From Arachis hypogaea (Eukaryota > Streptophyta > Magnoliopsida > Fabales > Fabaceae), in NCBI RefSeq assembly GCF_003086295.3, contig NC_092040.1, forward strand, positions 61,731,559-61,795,558: a stretch of 64,000 bases of DNA, given 5' to 3'. The notes below the pieces were generated by a model. That model ran no database searches. It was given only the letters and a program-made list of their open reading frames with translations, and was not told the origin of the DNA. Below, in pieces: positions 9,946-21,908 of the stretch (its first letter is position 1; each line of letters begins with the position of its first letter). The position numbers and the translations under genes were made by a program.

Positions 9946-11467
9946 TGGTACACGAAATTGCAATCACACTTTTGCAATTCCGCACAACTAACCAGCAAGT
10001 GCACTGGGTCGTCCAAGTAATACCTTACGTGAGTAAGGGTCCATCCCACGGAGATTGTCGGCTTGAAGCAAGCTATGGTTATCTTGTAACTCTTAGTCAG
10101 GATATCAATAATTATCAGGTTTAATTATGAAAAGTAAAAGAACATGAAATAAGTACTTGTTTTGCAGTAATGGAGAACAGGTAGAGGTTTTGGAGATGCT
10201 CTATCTTCTGAATCTCTGCTTTCCTATTGTTTTCTTCTTCAAGCACGCAAGGCTCCTTCCATGGCAAGCTGTATGTAGGGTTTCACCGTTGTCAATGGCT
10301 ACCTCCCATCCTCTCAGTGAAAATGTTCAACGCGCTCTGTCACAGCACGGTTAATCATCTGTCGGTTCTCAATCAGGTTGGAATAGAATCCAGTGATTCT
10401 TTTGCATCTGTCACTAACGCCCAGCCTTCAAAAGTTTGAAGCTCGTCATAGTCATTCAATCCTTGAATCCTACTCAGAATACCACAGACAAGGTTTAGAC
10501 CTTCCAGATTCTCTTGAATGCCGCCATCAGTTCTAGCTTATACCACGAAGATTCTAATTAAAGAATCCAAGAGATATCAACTCAATCTAAAGTAGAACGG
10601 AGGTGGTTGTCAGGCACACGTTCATAGGTGAGAATGATGATGAGTGTCACGGATCATCACATTCATCAAGTTTAGAAACAAGTGATATCTTAGAATAGAA
10701 GCAAGCATGATTGAATGAAAAACAGTAGTAATTGTATTAATCCATCAAGACACAGCAGAGCTCCTCACCCCCAACCATGGGGTTTAGAGACTCATGCTGT
10801 AGAAGGTACAATGTAAAATGTGTAAAGTGTCATGAGGTCCAGATACAATATCAAAAGGTCCTATTAATAGTGAACTAGTAACCTAGGGTATACAGAAGTG
10901 AGTAAATAACGTAAAAATCCACTTCCGGAGTCCACTTGGCATGTGCTTGGGCTGAGCATTGAAGCTTTCATGTGTAGAGACTTTTTCTAGAGTTAAATGC
11001 CAGCTTTTGTGCCAGTTTGGGCGTTTAACTCCAATTTTTGTGCCAGTTCCGGCGTTAAACGCCGGGAATTCTGAAGCTGATTTGCAACGCCAATTTGGGC
11101 CATCAAATCTCGGGCAAAGTATGGACTATTATACATTGCTGGAAATCCCAGGATGTCTAATTTCCAACGCAATTGATAGTGCGCCAATTGAGCTTCTGTA
11201 ACTCCAGAAAATCCCCTTCGAGTGCAGGGAGGTCAGAATCCAACAACATCTGCAGTCCTTTTCAGCCTCTGAATCAGATTTTTGCTCAGGTCCCTCAATT
11301 TCAGCCAGAAAATACCTGAAATCATAGAAAAACACACAAACTCATAGTAAAGCCCAGAAAAGTGAATTTTAACTAAAAACTAATAAAAATATAATAAAAA
11401 CTAACTAAAATGTACTGAAAACATACTAAAAACAATGCCAAAAAGCGTATAAATTATCCGCTCATCA
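9946..11467 (-). repeat. A1 5' LTR, full length
   Basis: 1522 bp. Read on the minus strand it starts TGATGAGCGGATAATTTATA at 11467 and ends ...GTGTACCA at 9946, next to the primer site. It is flanked by TSD ATGAC at 11468-11472. The interior contains the GGCGTTTAACTCC/GGCGTTAAACGCC repeats (10990-11070). Closely similar over its first several hundred bases to the F0 LTR at 14980. Confidence 0.92.
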
Positions 11468-11472
11468 ATGAC

Positions 11473-12585
11473 ATACGCGTGGATTGAAAATGCCATCGAC
11501 GCGTACGCGTGACCCATGTGTACGCATCGGTGCTCGCACGTGACCCACTTAAAGTGAATCCGCTGGGGACAATTTCTAGGCTTCCCAGGCCCAGATCCAA
11601 CTCATTTCTGAGGCTATTAGAAGCAAAATTCAAAGAGGGAATACATAGTTTAGTTTGGATCATGCTTTAGTTAGTTTCTAGAGAGAAAAGCTATCTCTTC
11701 TCTCTAGAATTAGGTTAGATCTAGATTAGGATTTCTTACATCTAGTTTTAGTTCATGCTTTGATTTACTTTTTCTTTACAATTTCTTGTTCTTCTACCTT
11801 TTCTCTCTGTAGTTTTGTACTTTACTCCTTGTACTTGTTTACTTTGTTATTGATGCACTCTTGTTCCTCTTATTTTCCTTTAATTCAATTTGAGTTTGAT
11901 TTCTTTTATTGTTGATTTGCTTTGGTGTTGTTAATTCCTTGCAATTGGTAGTGTAGATCTACTTTTCTGGCAATTTGATTTTACTTTCCTTTTATGCCTT
12001 CCAAGTGTTTGATTAAATGCTTGGAAGGATGCTAGAGTAAATTTTTCTCCTTATGGCCTTCGTTGAGTAATTAGAGACTCTTGAGTTATCAAACTCTTTT
12101 GTTGATTAATAATTGAAAGTTGCTAGTTGATTTGAATTCCACTAAAGCTAGTCTTTCCTCTGGAGTTAACTTGGCCTTGAGGAATCAAATTGATTATTTT
12201 CACTTGACCTTCCTTCATAGTTAGAGGTTGACTAAGTGGAGCAATAGACAATTCTTGTCACAATTGAGGATGATAATGAGGATAGGACTTCTAGTTCTCA
12301 TTCCTTGCCAAGAGCTTTCTTAGCTATTAGTTTTATTCTTGCAATTTACTTTTCTTGTCCTTTATCCAAAACCCCAAAATATACATCTCATAACCAATAA
12401 CAAGAATACTTCGCTGCAATTCGTTTGAGAGACGACCTGAGGTTTGAATACTTCGGTTATTTTTATTGGGGTTTGTACTTGTGACAAACAATTTTTTTGC
12501 ATGAAAGGATTATTTGTTGGTTTAGAAACTATACTTGCAACGAGATTTCATGTGAAATTCTATACCATCAAAAATTCGTTCATCA
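11473..12585 (+). mobile_element. P1 3' LTR, right part
   Basis: Continuation of the LTR interrupted at 2013. It carries ACGCGT-type repeats (11473-11540), CTTCTCTCTAGAATTAGG, then a long T-rich tail ending AATTCGTTCATCA at 12585. The order of landmarks matches the reverse complement of the N1 LTR, including the CTTGCAACGAGATTTCATG tail corresponding to N1's CTTCGACGAGATTTTATT. It abuts F0 interior at 12586. Confidence 0.78.
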
Positions 12586-12712
12586 CTGCTTCCTTAACTA
12601 TATGCTTGTGATGTGAAGGTGTCAAGTGAAAAGTTTGAGACTGAGCAGTTAAAGTTGTAATCCAAAGCAGAAGAGTGTGCTTAAGAACTCTAGACACCAC
12701 TGGCTGAGAATT
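12586..12712 (+). mobile_element. Element F0 (FIDEL-like), interior piece before S1
   Basis: Non-coding 3' interior of a plus-strand element related to A1, running from CTGCTTCCTTAACTATATGC to the S1 insertion point. Its continuation is at 14594. The left edge is the P1 insertion site, so the body of F0 lies upstream of the window. Confidence 0.65.
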
Positions 12713-14588
12713 TGATCACAGAATTTTGTATCTCTACAATCTTCCTTAAGCAAGTATACCAAATTGTCGTCAAGTATAAACTCACAATAAAGTGAGGTCG
12801 AATCCCACAAAGATTGATTGATGAATAATTTTAGTCAAATGGATAATCTAGTTGAACTAAGCATAAATAGAGTTTGATTGCAAGAAATTAAATGGTGGGA
12901 AACATAAATGACTTGAAATGTAAATAATTGGAATTAAATTACAGAATGGTAAAGTGTTGGAAATTAAATTGCAAGAAGTAAATGACTAGAAATTAAAAGG
13001 GAATGGGGTGATGAATATGAAAGTAAACAGAATATAGAGAATGGGTAGACAAGGATGGGGAAGCTCATTGGGTTCAGGAGATATTGAATTCTCCTAATCA
13101 ATTCATTCTCATATCTTCCTCAATCATGCAACTCGTTGATCTCTTGGGAATCTTAAGTGATTGAACCCCAATTCCTTGGCAATTCAATCTCTTTAAACTT
13201 GAACAATTGCCCAATTTCTTGATTTAATTGCTCATGAGAAGAGATGAAGTATGGTCACTGATTATACCACACACTATTCTAGATCAAAGTATCGGGAGGA
13301 TTATATGTCACTACCGACCAACCCCCAATCTAGTCTAGTATGAGAAAGCATTTCTAGCATGATTCCATCATTCCTCTTCCAAGGTTCAGATGGAATCAAA
13401 GTATGCACAATTTTTCTTCTGAGACAATTGAGCAATTGGATGAAGTCCGAAAGCTTTCAAGCAAATCAAAAAGAAATGAATAGAAGAAGAAAATTAAGAA
13501 CTATTATTGATCCATAAAATTACAATAGAGCTCCTTCCCCCAAGAAGTGGGGTTTAGTTGATCATAGCTCTGGAAAACTTAGAAGAAAAGTAAAAGTGCA
13601 TGAAAGTAAACTAAGTACAAAAGAAGAAAGAAGTATTCAAAGTTTCCCAATTTGGATCCCCCTTTCTATGTTCAAAACTCTTCCTATTTATACTACTCTT
13701 CTGATCTTCAAGTGAGTCTTCAAGTATTTGGATGTGGGCCATTGGCCTTAGTTGAAGCAGTTAGAAAACTCTTGGGCCACTCAGCTTTCTGGAAGGCGTT
13801 AGTTGAGGAATCATTTGCGTTGTTAACACCAGCACATAGTGTTAGTGCTGGCGTTACTGGCATTATTAACGCCACCTTGAATGTTCTTGGGCGTTGGAAC
13901 TAGCGTTGGTGTTGGCATTGGTGTGGCTAATGTTGCCACTAATGCCACAAATCATCCTTGTCCCACGTTATCCCTAGCGTTAGTGTGCTAACGCCGCCAT
14001 TAACACCACAATTCTTCCCTTGGCTTGGCGTTATCACTAGCGTTAGTGAGCTAACGCAGCCACTAACGCTGCCTTAGTGCTTGCCCAACGTTGCCCCTGG
14101 CGTTGGTGTGCCTAACATGGCCACTAACGCCACCATCCTTCTTGGTCCAGCGTTATTGCTGGCGTTAATGTGCCTAACGTGGCCACTAACGCCACAAGTC
14201 TTCCCTAAAGCTGGCGTTGTCCCTGGCATTAGTGTGCTAACTTGGCCACTAACGCCACCAATCCTCCCTTAGCCCACGTTGTTGCTGGCGTTAGTGTGCC
14301 TAACGTGGCCACTAATGCTACCTTGTTCTCTGCTTCTTCTTTACCTATCATCAATCAAACAATTGCATAAAAGCTTTGCTATAATCACAAGATAATGCAT
14401 CAGTCATTGCATGAAGTAGTTCTTGCAAAAATCTCATGAAAATGAGTATAATTCACTAATATTTGATGAATCAAGACATGCATAAGTAACTCATCCAAAT
14501 GCTTGCTTATTGATGAAGATAATGCATGAAACTATCCTAAAACATGCTAAAAATTGATTGTAAAACTAGCCAAGATGCCCTGACATCA
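12713..14588 (-). mobile_element. Solo LTR S1
   Basis: 1876 bp with TG...CA ends. On the minus strand it begins TGATGTCAGGGCATCTTGGC and ends ...AATTCTGTGATCA. The flanks GAATT (12708-12712) and GGATT (14589-14593) are a TSD with one mismatch, and the F0 interior continues on both sides. No internal region or second LTR is present, so it formed by LTR-LTR recombination. It contains a tract near 13079-13560 with GGGTTCAGGAGATATTG and a repeat cluster at 13795-14330. Confidence 0.85.
13795..14330. repeat. TAACGCCACC / GGCGTTAGTG repeat cluster in S1
   Basis: About nine to twelve imperfect units of roughly 50 bp, combining GGCGTTAGTGTGCCTAACG and GGCCACTAACGCCACC. Each unit is partly palindromic. 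The open frames across it (for example 14081-14272) are repeat translations, not genes. Confidence 0.85.
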
Positions 14589-14593
14589 GGATT

Positions 14594-14979
14594 CTAGCAA
14601 AACTGAATCACAATCCTAAAGGGTTCACCCAGTTAAGTGTTTGTGGCATTTATGTATCCGATGGTAATACTGAAAAACAAAGCGCTTAAGGTCATGGCCA
14701 AGACACAAAAGAAGCTGTGTTCAAGAGTAAAAAAGAACTAAACTAGTAGAATCAATAGTATCATCTGGATTCTAAGTTCCTAAAGATGCCAATTATTCTG
14801 AGCTTCAAAGAAAAGTGTGATGCTAAAACTATTCAGAAGTAAAAAGCTACTAGTCCTGCTTATCTAATTGAAACTGAGCTTCATTGAAAACTCTTATATT
14901 TATTTTATCCTTCTCTTCTTTTTAATCCTACTTTATTTTTAGTTGCTTGGGGACAAGAAATAGTTTAAGTTTGATGTTC
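14594..14979 (+). mobile_element. F0 interior, 3' end with polypurine tract
   Basis: Continues F0 after S1. It contains the module TTTATGTATCCGATGGTAAT followed by ACTGAAAAACAAAGCGC (14650-14690), also seen twice in L1. It ends in TTGCTTGGGGACAAGAAATA and GTTTAAGTTTGATGTTC immediately before the LTR. No coding sequence. Confidence 0.75.
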
Positions 14980-16493
14980 TGATGAGCGGATATTTTAGAC
15001 GCTTTTTGGCATCATTTTCATATAGTTTTCATTATGTTTTGTTTAAGTTTTATTATATTTTCATAGGTTTTAGTGAAAAATTCATATTTTTGGATTCTAC
15101 TTTGAGTTTTTGTGTTTTTTGATGATTTCAAGTATTTTTTGGCTGAAATTGAGGAACTTTGGAAAAAGTCTTATTCAGAGACAGAGAAAGGACTGCAGAT
15201 GCTGTCAGGATCTGACCTCCGTGCACTCGAGGGAGTATTTTTGGAGTTACAAAAGTCTAAATGGCTCGTTCTCAATGGCTATGGAAAGCTAACATCCCGG
15301 ACTTTCCAGAAATATATAATAGTCCATACTTTGCTCTGGAAATGAAGGTCCAAAATTGGCATTCAACGCCAGCACTTTACCCTCTTCTTGGCGTTAGACG
15401 CCTAGAATGGAGCAGCTAGCGTCCAATGCCCAAACAGGCGTCCCAAACTGGCGTTCAACGCCCATAAGGGAGTACCAACTCGTGGCTTCACTCAAGCTCA
15501 GCCCAAACACTCACCAAGTGGGCCTGGAAAGTGGATTTTTACACTACAAGACTAGCTTATCTTAATTATGTAATTCTTAGTTATCAAATTAGTATATATA
15601 GGAGGAGATCACCCTTGTTTAGGATCTTCTTCCTCCCCCATTGGAATACATTATTTCTTTGTAAGCTATGAGTCACTAACCTCCTAGGTTAAGGTTAAAA
15701 GCTCCGTTAATTTTTATTGATTAATAATATCACTATTCTATTTCAATCTATGCTTGATTCCATTCTAAGACGTATCTTAGTTCTTCATCCTAAATGAATT
15801 GGGAGTGTAACTTGATCTTCATCCCTATTCTACATGGGTTCTTGTGAGTCCTTGATGGGATAGTATTGTACCACAAGCTTGATTATGGATCTCTTAGACG
15901 GCTAATCCACGACTTCTTTTGGGTACTTAGAGACATCAGTGCAGCTGAGGTATGGGGTGATTTGGGCCTTTGTGGTATAGGCTAGAATCATTGGAGCAGC
16001 ATTCTCTTATTCGAAAGATCCGACCTTGTCTGTGGCACTTTGAGTAGGATCACCAAGGTAATAAACTGCTAGAGCTTCATCCTCATTCAAATTGGATGAT
16101 CGCTGACCTGGCGTTTGACCTGAAGCAGAGGAGATTAATGCTCACTAATCTGGTGTTAGTCACTTATAGCCTATCATGGAATGAATCATCAGAAGTTGGA
16201 ATAGAAAGTGAGAAAAGTTGATCCAGAAGGAGGAAGCATCTCCGAAGCCTCAACTGTTCTCTCATCATTGATTTCACACCAATTAAGTAACTCTATCTTT
16301 ATTCTATTTTTTGCGTTTTTCGTGACAAACTATATTTCCTAACCACCTGGCTAAGATCTGCAGGATATCTATTGCTTGCTCAAACCAACAATCTCCGTGG
16401 GATCGACCCTCATTCACCTGACGTATTAGTTGGACGACTCGGTGCACTTGTCGGTCTATCTATATGAATATTGCGGAGTCAATTTGTGCACCA
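14980..16493 (+). mobile_element. F0 3' LTR
   Basis: 1514 bp starting TGATGAGCGGATATTTTAGA and ending TTTGTGCACCA. It has the same architecture as the A1 LTR: GGCGTTAGACGCC-type repeats at 15360-15480, a polyadenylation-like TTTTTATTGATTAATAATA region and CCGTGGGATCGACCCTC near the end. The host Harbinger sequence follows directly (16494 onward). The matching 5' LTR lies upstream of the window. Confidence 0.85.
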
Positions 16494-16498
16494 TTGAC

Positions 16499-16633
16499 CA
16501 AGAATTAGAAGATAATAATCCAGAAGAGGATGAAATAATTCGACATGAACAAGATGAAGACCATAGGCGGGGAGCTATATTAAGGGATGAAATAGCTGCT
16601 TAAATGTAGGCTGACTATCAATTAGGATTCTGA
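16499..16633 (+). pseudogene. PIF/Harbinger transposase C-terminus
   Basis: Conceptual translation gives an acidic tail, then HRRGAILRDEIAA, then (after a TAA and a TAG) ADYQLGF and a natural TGA. The order 'acidic tail, RRGA.RDEIA, M.ADYQ' matches the end of plant HARBI1-like transposases. The rest of the gene is cut off by F0. Two stops in 45 codons show it is dead. Confidence 0.6.
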
Positions 16634-16923
16634 TCACTCCGTTAAAAAAATGCAAATGAATTTATTAGTTGTATTATGTGAGCTTAATTGATATTTTAAC
16701 TTTGATATGTTATTATTGAATTTATATGTTACCTTTTAATGTGTTATTATATTATATTTAATAACTTTGGTGTGTAATTATTGAATCAATTTGTGACATG
16801 TATTTATGGAATGTATTATATCTTTATTTTTTGAATAAATGATAGGATAGTTAACAAATAATTTGATTTAAGAAATATGGTATGTTATTTCTATGCACTT
16901 ATTTTGTAGATTGAAAGGTGTTA
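16634..16923 (+). other. Harbinger spacer between transposase tail and Myb-like ORF
   Basis: AT-rich, 290 bp, no open frame of note. It connects the transposase remnant to the Myb/SANT-like ORF on the same strand, an arrangement usual for two-gene PIF/Harbinger elements. Confidence 0.5.
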
Positions 16924-17406
16924 ATGGCAAAGAAAATATTATGCCAAGATGAGACCACTAGTCAGAATACTTTAAGATGGATCGAGGAAATGGTTACAAC
17001 TTTCATTGATGCTTTGATTGAAGAATTTCGCTAAGAAATAGAATGGAAGTCATATTTACTACAATGCCATATGACAATATACTTTCACTTTTTAGATCTA
17101 CATATGATAACCACCTCCGTAAGAAAAACCTTAAGAATAGAATGAAGACATTAAAGGATCATTTTGGAGTTTGTTATGATCATTTTCATGACCTTAATGG
17201 ATTTTCTTGGAATTCAATTGCAAAGATGTTTGAGGCTGAAGCTAAAGTTTGGAAAGAATTGATTAAGGTAATTTTTATGTATTCATTCTTTCATTTGGTT
17301 AGGAATTTAATTAGTAGATATTCAAGAATTATATAAATAATGTATATTTACATATATACACACTCACATATACTATTCTTCTATTTTATAGTAAAAATCA
17401 GAAGTG
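16924..17406 (+). pseudogene. Harbinger partner ORF (Myb/SANT-like DNA-binding protein), 5' part
   Basis: From the ATG at 16924 the frame reads TLRWIEEMVTTFIDALIEEF to a TAA at about 17034. Another frame continues from 17043 with PYDNILSLFRSTYDNHLRKK, LKNRMKTLKDHFGVCYDHF and NGFSWNSIAKMFEAEAKVW. Together these follow the plant Myb/SANT-like domain, which in PIF/Harbinger elements binds transposon DNA together with the transposase. There is a frameshift near 17035-17045. A GT-AG intron is likely (17268-17391). N1 cuts the second exon at 17407 and the C-terminus resumes at 25299. Confidence 0.65.
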
Positions 17407-17407
17407 A

Positions 17408-18939
17408 AAAATCTCGTCGAAGTATAGTTTCTAAACCAAGCAATAATCCTTTCGTACAAAAAGTTGTTTGTCACTAAAACAAACCCCTAAATTTATAAAC
17501 CGAAGTATTCAAACCTCGGGTCGTTCTCCCTAGGAATTGTAATGAAGTGTCTTGTTATTGGTTTGAGTTGTTTTGGGGTTTTGGATAAGAGACATGAAAG
17601 TAAATGGCAATGAAAATAAACTAACAACTATAAAAGGCTCTTGGCAAGGTATGAAAATTAGAAGTCCTATCCTAGTTATCCTTCTCAATTGTGATGAGAA
17701 TTGTTCATTGCTACCACTTAGTTAACCCTTACTAAATAAAGGAAAGTCAAGTAGATGAATTGACTTGAGCCACAAGTCCTAGCCAACTCCCAAGGAAAGA
17801 CTAGCTTTAGTGCACTCCAAACCAATTAGCAATTTCTCCAATTACCAATCAACAAAGGAATTAGATAACTCAAGTGTCACTAATTACTCTACCTAGTCCA
17901 AGAGGAACAAAATCTATACTATATCTAGAAGAGGCATTTCAACAAACACATAAAAGGCAATAAAAGTAAACAACATAAATTGCAAGAATTAAAGAGAGAT
18001 CTAACTACAAAGGCAAGAGATCAACAATAGAAAAGCAAAGAAGAACAATTATTATGAATTACCTCTTATTGAATTGGAAGAAAATGGAAAGAACAATAGT
18101 AGATCTACAACAAAATATAAGAACAACATAAAGGAAATTACAATAAAGGAATTGAAGAAGATGAATGTAACAACAAAGAATTGAAAGGTAGAAGTAGAAG
18201 AAAGCAAAGATTAAAACCTAGATCTAAGAACTAATCCTAATCCTAATCCTAATTCTAGAGAGAAGTGAGAGCTTCTCTCTCTAGAAACTACTTCTAACTA
18301 CTAAACTAAAACTAATGGTAACTAACATATGGTAAAGTATGAAAGTCTGTTCATTTCCCCTTCAATCCTTGGCTTAAATAGCATCAGAAATGAGTTGGAT
18401 TGGGCCCAGAAGGCTTCTAAAATCGCTGGCCACGTTTTGCTTTAAGTGAACCAGGTGGCAGCAACGGCGCGTGCGCGTACTTTGCGCGTGCGCGCCACCA
18501 TACGTGTAGCAACTATGGCAAATCTTATATCGTTTCGAAGCCCCGGATGTTAGCTTTCTAACCCAACTGGAACCGCATCATTTGAACCTCTGTAGCTCAA
18601 GTTATGGTCGTTTAAGTGCGAAGAGGTCGGCTTGACAGCTTTCCGGTTCTTTCATTTCTTCATGAGTTCTCCAACTTTTCATGCTTTCTTTCTTCATTCC
18701 CTTGATCCAATCTTTGCCTCCCAAACCTTAAATCACTTAACAAACATATCAAGGCATCTAATGGAATCAAGGTGAATTAGATTTAGCTATTTTAAGGCCT
18801 AAAAAGCATGTTTTCACTCTTAAGCACAATTAAAGGAGAATATACAAAACCATGCTATTTCATTGAGTAAATGTGGGTAAAAGGTCATAAAATCCCCTAA
18901 AATCAAGCACAAGATAAACCCTACAAATGGGGTTTGTCA
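17408..18939 (-). repeat. N1 3' LTR (end-truncated)
   Basis: Matches 23768-25298 almost base for base. Starts TGACAAACCCCATTTGTAGG at 18939. The GCGCGTGCGCGTACTTTGCG repeat is at about 18470-18500. Compared with the other copy it lacks the terminal segment corresponding to 23730-23767, so it ends abruptly within the Harbinger ORF at 17407. Confidence 0.92.
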
Positions 18940-18974
18940 ACCTCCCCACACTTAAACCAAGCATATCCTCATGC
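18940..18974 (-). promoter_or_regulatory. N1 polypurine tract and pre-LTR hairpin
   Basis: On the minus strand GCATG-AGGA-TATGC (18974-18961) is followed by TTGGTTTAAGTGTGGGGAGG up to the LTR start at 18939. GTGGGGAGG is the likely plus-strand primer site. Confidence 0.65.
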
Positions 18975-21908
18975 TTAAACCAAGAATGAAGTAAGGATAT
19001 GGCATTTATTCAATGGAACTAACTAAATGCAATCTACCTATATGCAACTATCTAAATGAATGCAATTGCTTGGTCAAAATAAATCAATTCCCAAGAAGCA
19101 TATATGCACAAGGGCTAAGGACTAGCAAGTCTAATCCACAATTGAATTAAGCTATTAAATATTTTTACAAACTTGCATGAAAGGAGATGATCATTGGTGG
19201 AAACATGTAATTGAGCATCAAACCCTCACCGGATGTATTTGCACTCTATTCGCTCAAGTGTTTAGGGTTGATTCACTCAATTCTCTCCTAATCATGCTTT
19301 CTAAGATTTGTTTTTTCTTCTAACAATCGACATATATTTCATGCATGCATACAAGTATCATGAGGTCTTTTCTTTAGGTTGTAATGGGGCTAAGGTCAAG
19401 GTAGGATGCATATTTGGTTAAGTGAGTTTGAAAATTGAATCTTTGATAAGCTTAAACTTCCCACCTAACCTATGACATCCTATACAATTAAATTCCAACC
19501 TAACTATCCATTTTTCACTCTTTCACATACTCATGTATTCCTTTTTAATTTCACAACACCTATGCATTGATTTTATTGGACTATACTTTGATTTGGGGCA
19601 TTTTGTCCCCTTTTTATTCCTTTCTTTTTCTTCTTTTTTCTTTCTTTTTCTATTTTTTTCTTTTTTTTTCCATATTATTTTTCTTTCCTTTCTTTTCTTT
19701 TTTTCTTTTGTTTTTCTCAATTTTTTTTCTTTCTATATACAAGAACATCAATGCATAAGGTTTTACATTTGATCAATACATGAGCATGTACCCAATTCCC
19801 AATATTTTCAATAAAAATACAAAACTACCCTTTTATTCACCCAATGTCCCAAGATTCCCACACTTGAATGATACTCACATACTAGCCTAAGCTAATCAAA
19901 GATCCAAATAAGGACATTTATTGTTTTTCGCTTTAAGGCTTGTAATGTGCTAAAATAAGAACAAGTGGGTTAATCGTAGGCTCAAATTGGCTAACAAAGG
20001 AATATAAAAGGGTTGGCTATTTGGATAAATGAGCTAATGAAATGATGGCCTCAATCATATAAATGCATGTATACATAAAATAATGGACATAAAGAATCAA
20101 ACAAATCAAAGATTACATTCATAGAAAGAGAATAATGCACACAAGAAGGAAAATAAGTGGTTATAAGATGTAACCACACCAATAGACCCAAACTCACTTG
20201 CTTGTGTTCTTAGCTCAAAAACCATGTTCCAAAATATATATATTTCAAGCAAGTTTAATGAAAAGTTTAAGTTTTCACTCAAATCAATTGAGGTGCCCTA
20301 TAGATAGAAATCTTGAAAATTTTCATTATTTTGACTAAGCTTATTGTGTATATATATGCAAAAATAAGAAAATGCAAGTAAAAATCCTAAAAACCTAAAA
20401 TGAAATGCAAAAGTGTTGGAATTAGAAACTTGTCACCCAAAATCGCCGAACGGTCGGACGACCTCCCCACACTTAAAAGTTTGCACCGTCCTCGGTGCAC
20501 TCAAAGATGAGCAAGGGGTACGGCGACTCTCCGGATTGCTACGTGTTCTTAGTCTTGCTTCCGTTATTGCTCGTGGTGCATTCATCATGAAAATAAGAAA
20601 TATAACACCATAAGATGAGAAGATATAAAAGCAAGGAAGCATACTTTGTTGGAATGAGGTAAATCACTAGAAATGAGTGAGTGAATTAGTGTGACATGAA
20701 TGACAAATAAGTGTGTGAAGTCTAAATTACGCGGTTTAGAACACACATTAGCATAAAAGCTATGTCACAAAAGAAGCATGCACTTTACTCATTCTAGTAT
20801 GCTTGAGATGCTCTAAGTGAACTTGTAAGGTAAGACAAGTATTAAAGAAGCATGAAAACACTCAAGCTAAACACATATGGATGCGTATGATCATGAAATA
20901 CAATGCATTAAGGTAAATGCACATCATCATCCATCATCAAGAGGTTGCCTAATCACAAAATAAGGCTCAAATCACATGGTGGCCAAATCATGTAATTCAA
21001 CAAGAGTTACAAGCTCGAAGGCAATTCTTATCACTTGGTATTTTTCAAAAGATAAGCATGAAAAACTCAAGACCAAGTAGCAAAATATAACCTCAATCAT
21101 AGGATCCAACAAAGATTATCTAAGAACATTAATTCTAAATTAGCATTTAGGCAGTAAGGAGGCAACAATGTGTAGTAAACAAAGTCAATAATCCAACACT
21201 TATGATGAAAGGAGAGAAAATAAAATGAAAACAAAACTAAAACTAACTAACTAATTAACTAACTAAAATAAATGGTTATCCATGGTGTTTGGAAGTGTTG
21301 GATGAGGGGTAGAAGAAGGAAAGAAGAAAGGAGAAGGAAAGAAATGGAAAAATGAGAAGAAAAGAAATGTAGTGAAGGAAGGGCATCCACGCGTACGCGC
21401 ACATGGCGCGCCCGCGTCGATGGCTTATTTCGAGAATGGCGCGTACGCGTCATGTGCGCGTACGCGCAAGTGGGGTTGTGCCAAAGGCACAACGCGCGCA
21501 CAGTGCGGGCCTAACTCTCGGGTTAATGCATGGAAGGTGGAACTTCTCAACCCACGCGTACGCGTGCATGGCGCGCTCGCGTGGATGGTCGAAAATGCTC
21601 AATGTACGCGTACGCGTGCAGTGCGCGTACGTGTGGATGGTGCTCTGTTTTTTCAAAAAGTTTTTTTTTTGGTATATTTTTACACCAATCCAAGCATTCC
21701 AAACCTCCAAACAGCTACCAAAACACCATAAAACCTTATTTAACATACTAAACTATCAAATGCACTTAACAAACTACCAAAACATGAAATTAAACGAATT
21801 CTACCCATATATACAAAAGAGAAAATGAAAAGATTTTACCATGGTGGGGTGTCTCCCACCTAGCACTTTTATTTATTGTCCTTAAGTTGGACTTATGGGG
21901 AGCTCCTC
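18975..21908 (-). other. N1 non-coding interior
   Basis: About 2.9 kb with no credible gene. It includes a pyrimidine-rich run (19610-19735), the segment shared with P1 interior (about 19080-19740), a block with CCTCGGTGCACTCAAAGATG at about 20490, and an ACGCG-rich palindromic cluster (21385-21640) just 3' of the gag-like gene. Short open frames over these tracts are low-complexity artefacts. Confidence 0.7.
21385..21640. repeat. ACGCGTACGCG repeat cluster in N1
   Basis: Four to five imperfect units containing ACGCGTACGCGCACATGGCG or GCGTACGCGTGCATGGCGCG, strongly palindromic and CpG-rich in an otherwise AT-rich interior. Related words occur in the P1 LTR (1950-2010, 11473-11540), the N1 LTR (18470-18500) and the insert at 360-620. 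Confidence 0.8.

Larger units (their letters stand above)
2014..11467 (-). mobile_element. Element A1: Athila-type Ty3/gypsy retrotransposon (FIDEL-like), defective
   Basis: A complete insertion on the minus strand, bounded by the 5-bp target duplication ATGAC (2009-2013 and 11468-11472). The order read from 11467 downward is 5' LTR, tRNA-Asp primer site, gag, protease, reverse transcriptase, RNase H, integrase, minisatellite, an env-like ORF fragment and a truncated 3' LTR. The gag tail AVQLRSGK and the protease core LCDLGASIN are typical of the Athila lineage. Several in-frame stops and a gag/pol frame change make it non-functional. By eye the two LTRs differ at about 40 of about 1225 aligned bases (3-4%), so it is older than T1, N1 and L1. 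Confidence 0.93.

Noticed and set aside
20433..20642. Small minus-strand protein gene of 69 codons
   Set aside because: Lies in N1 interior; the sequence is a widespread non-coding piece of this retroelement group, with no independent support.
21259..21828. Several overlapping open frames on both strands (up to 141 codons)
   Set aside because: They translate the ACGCG repeat cluster and adjoining AT-rich DNA; no conserved domain, no start context, and mutually exclusive frames.
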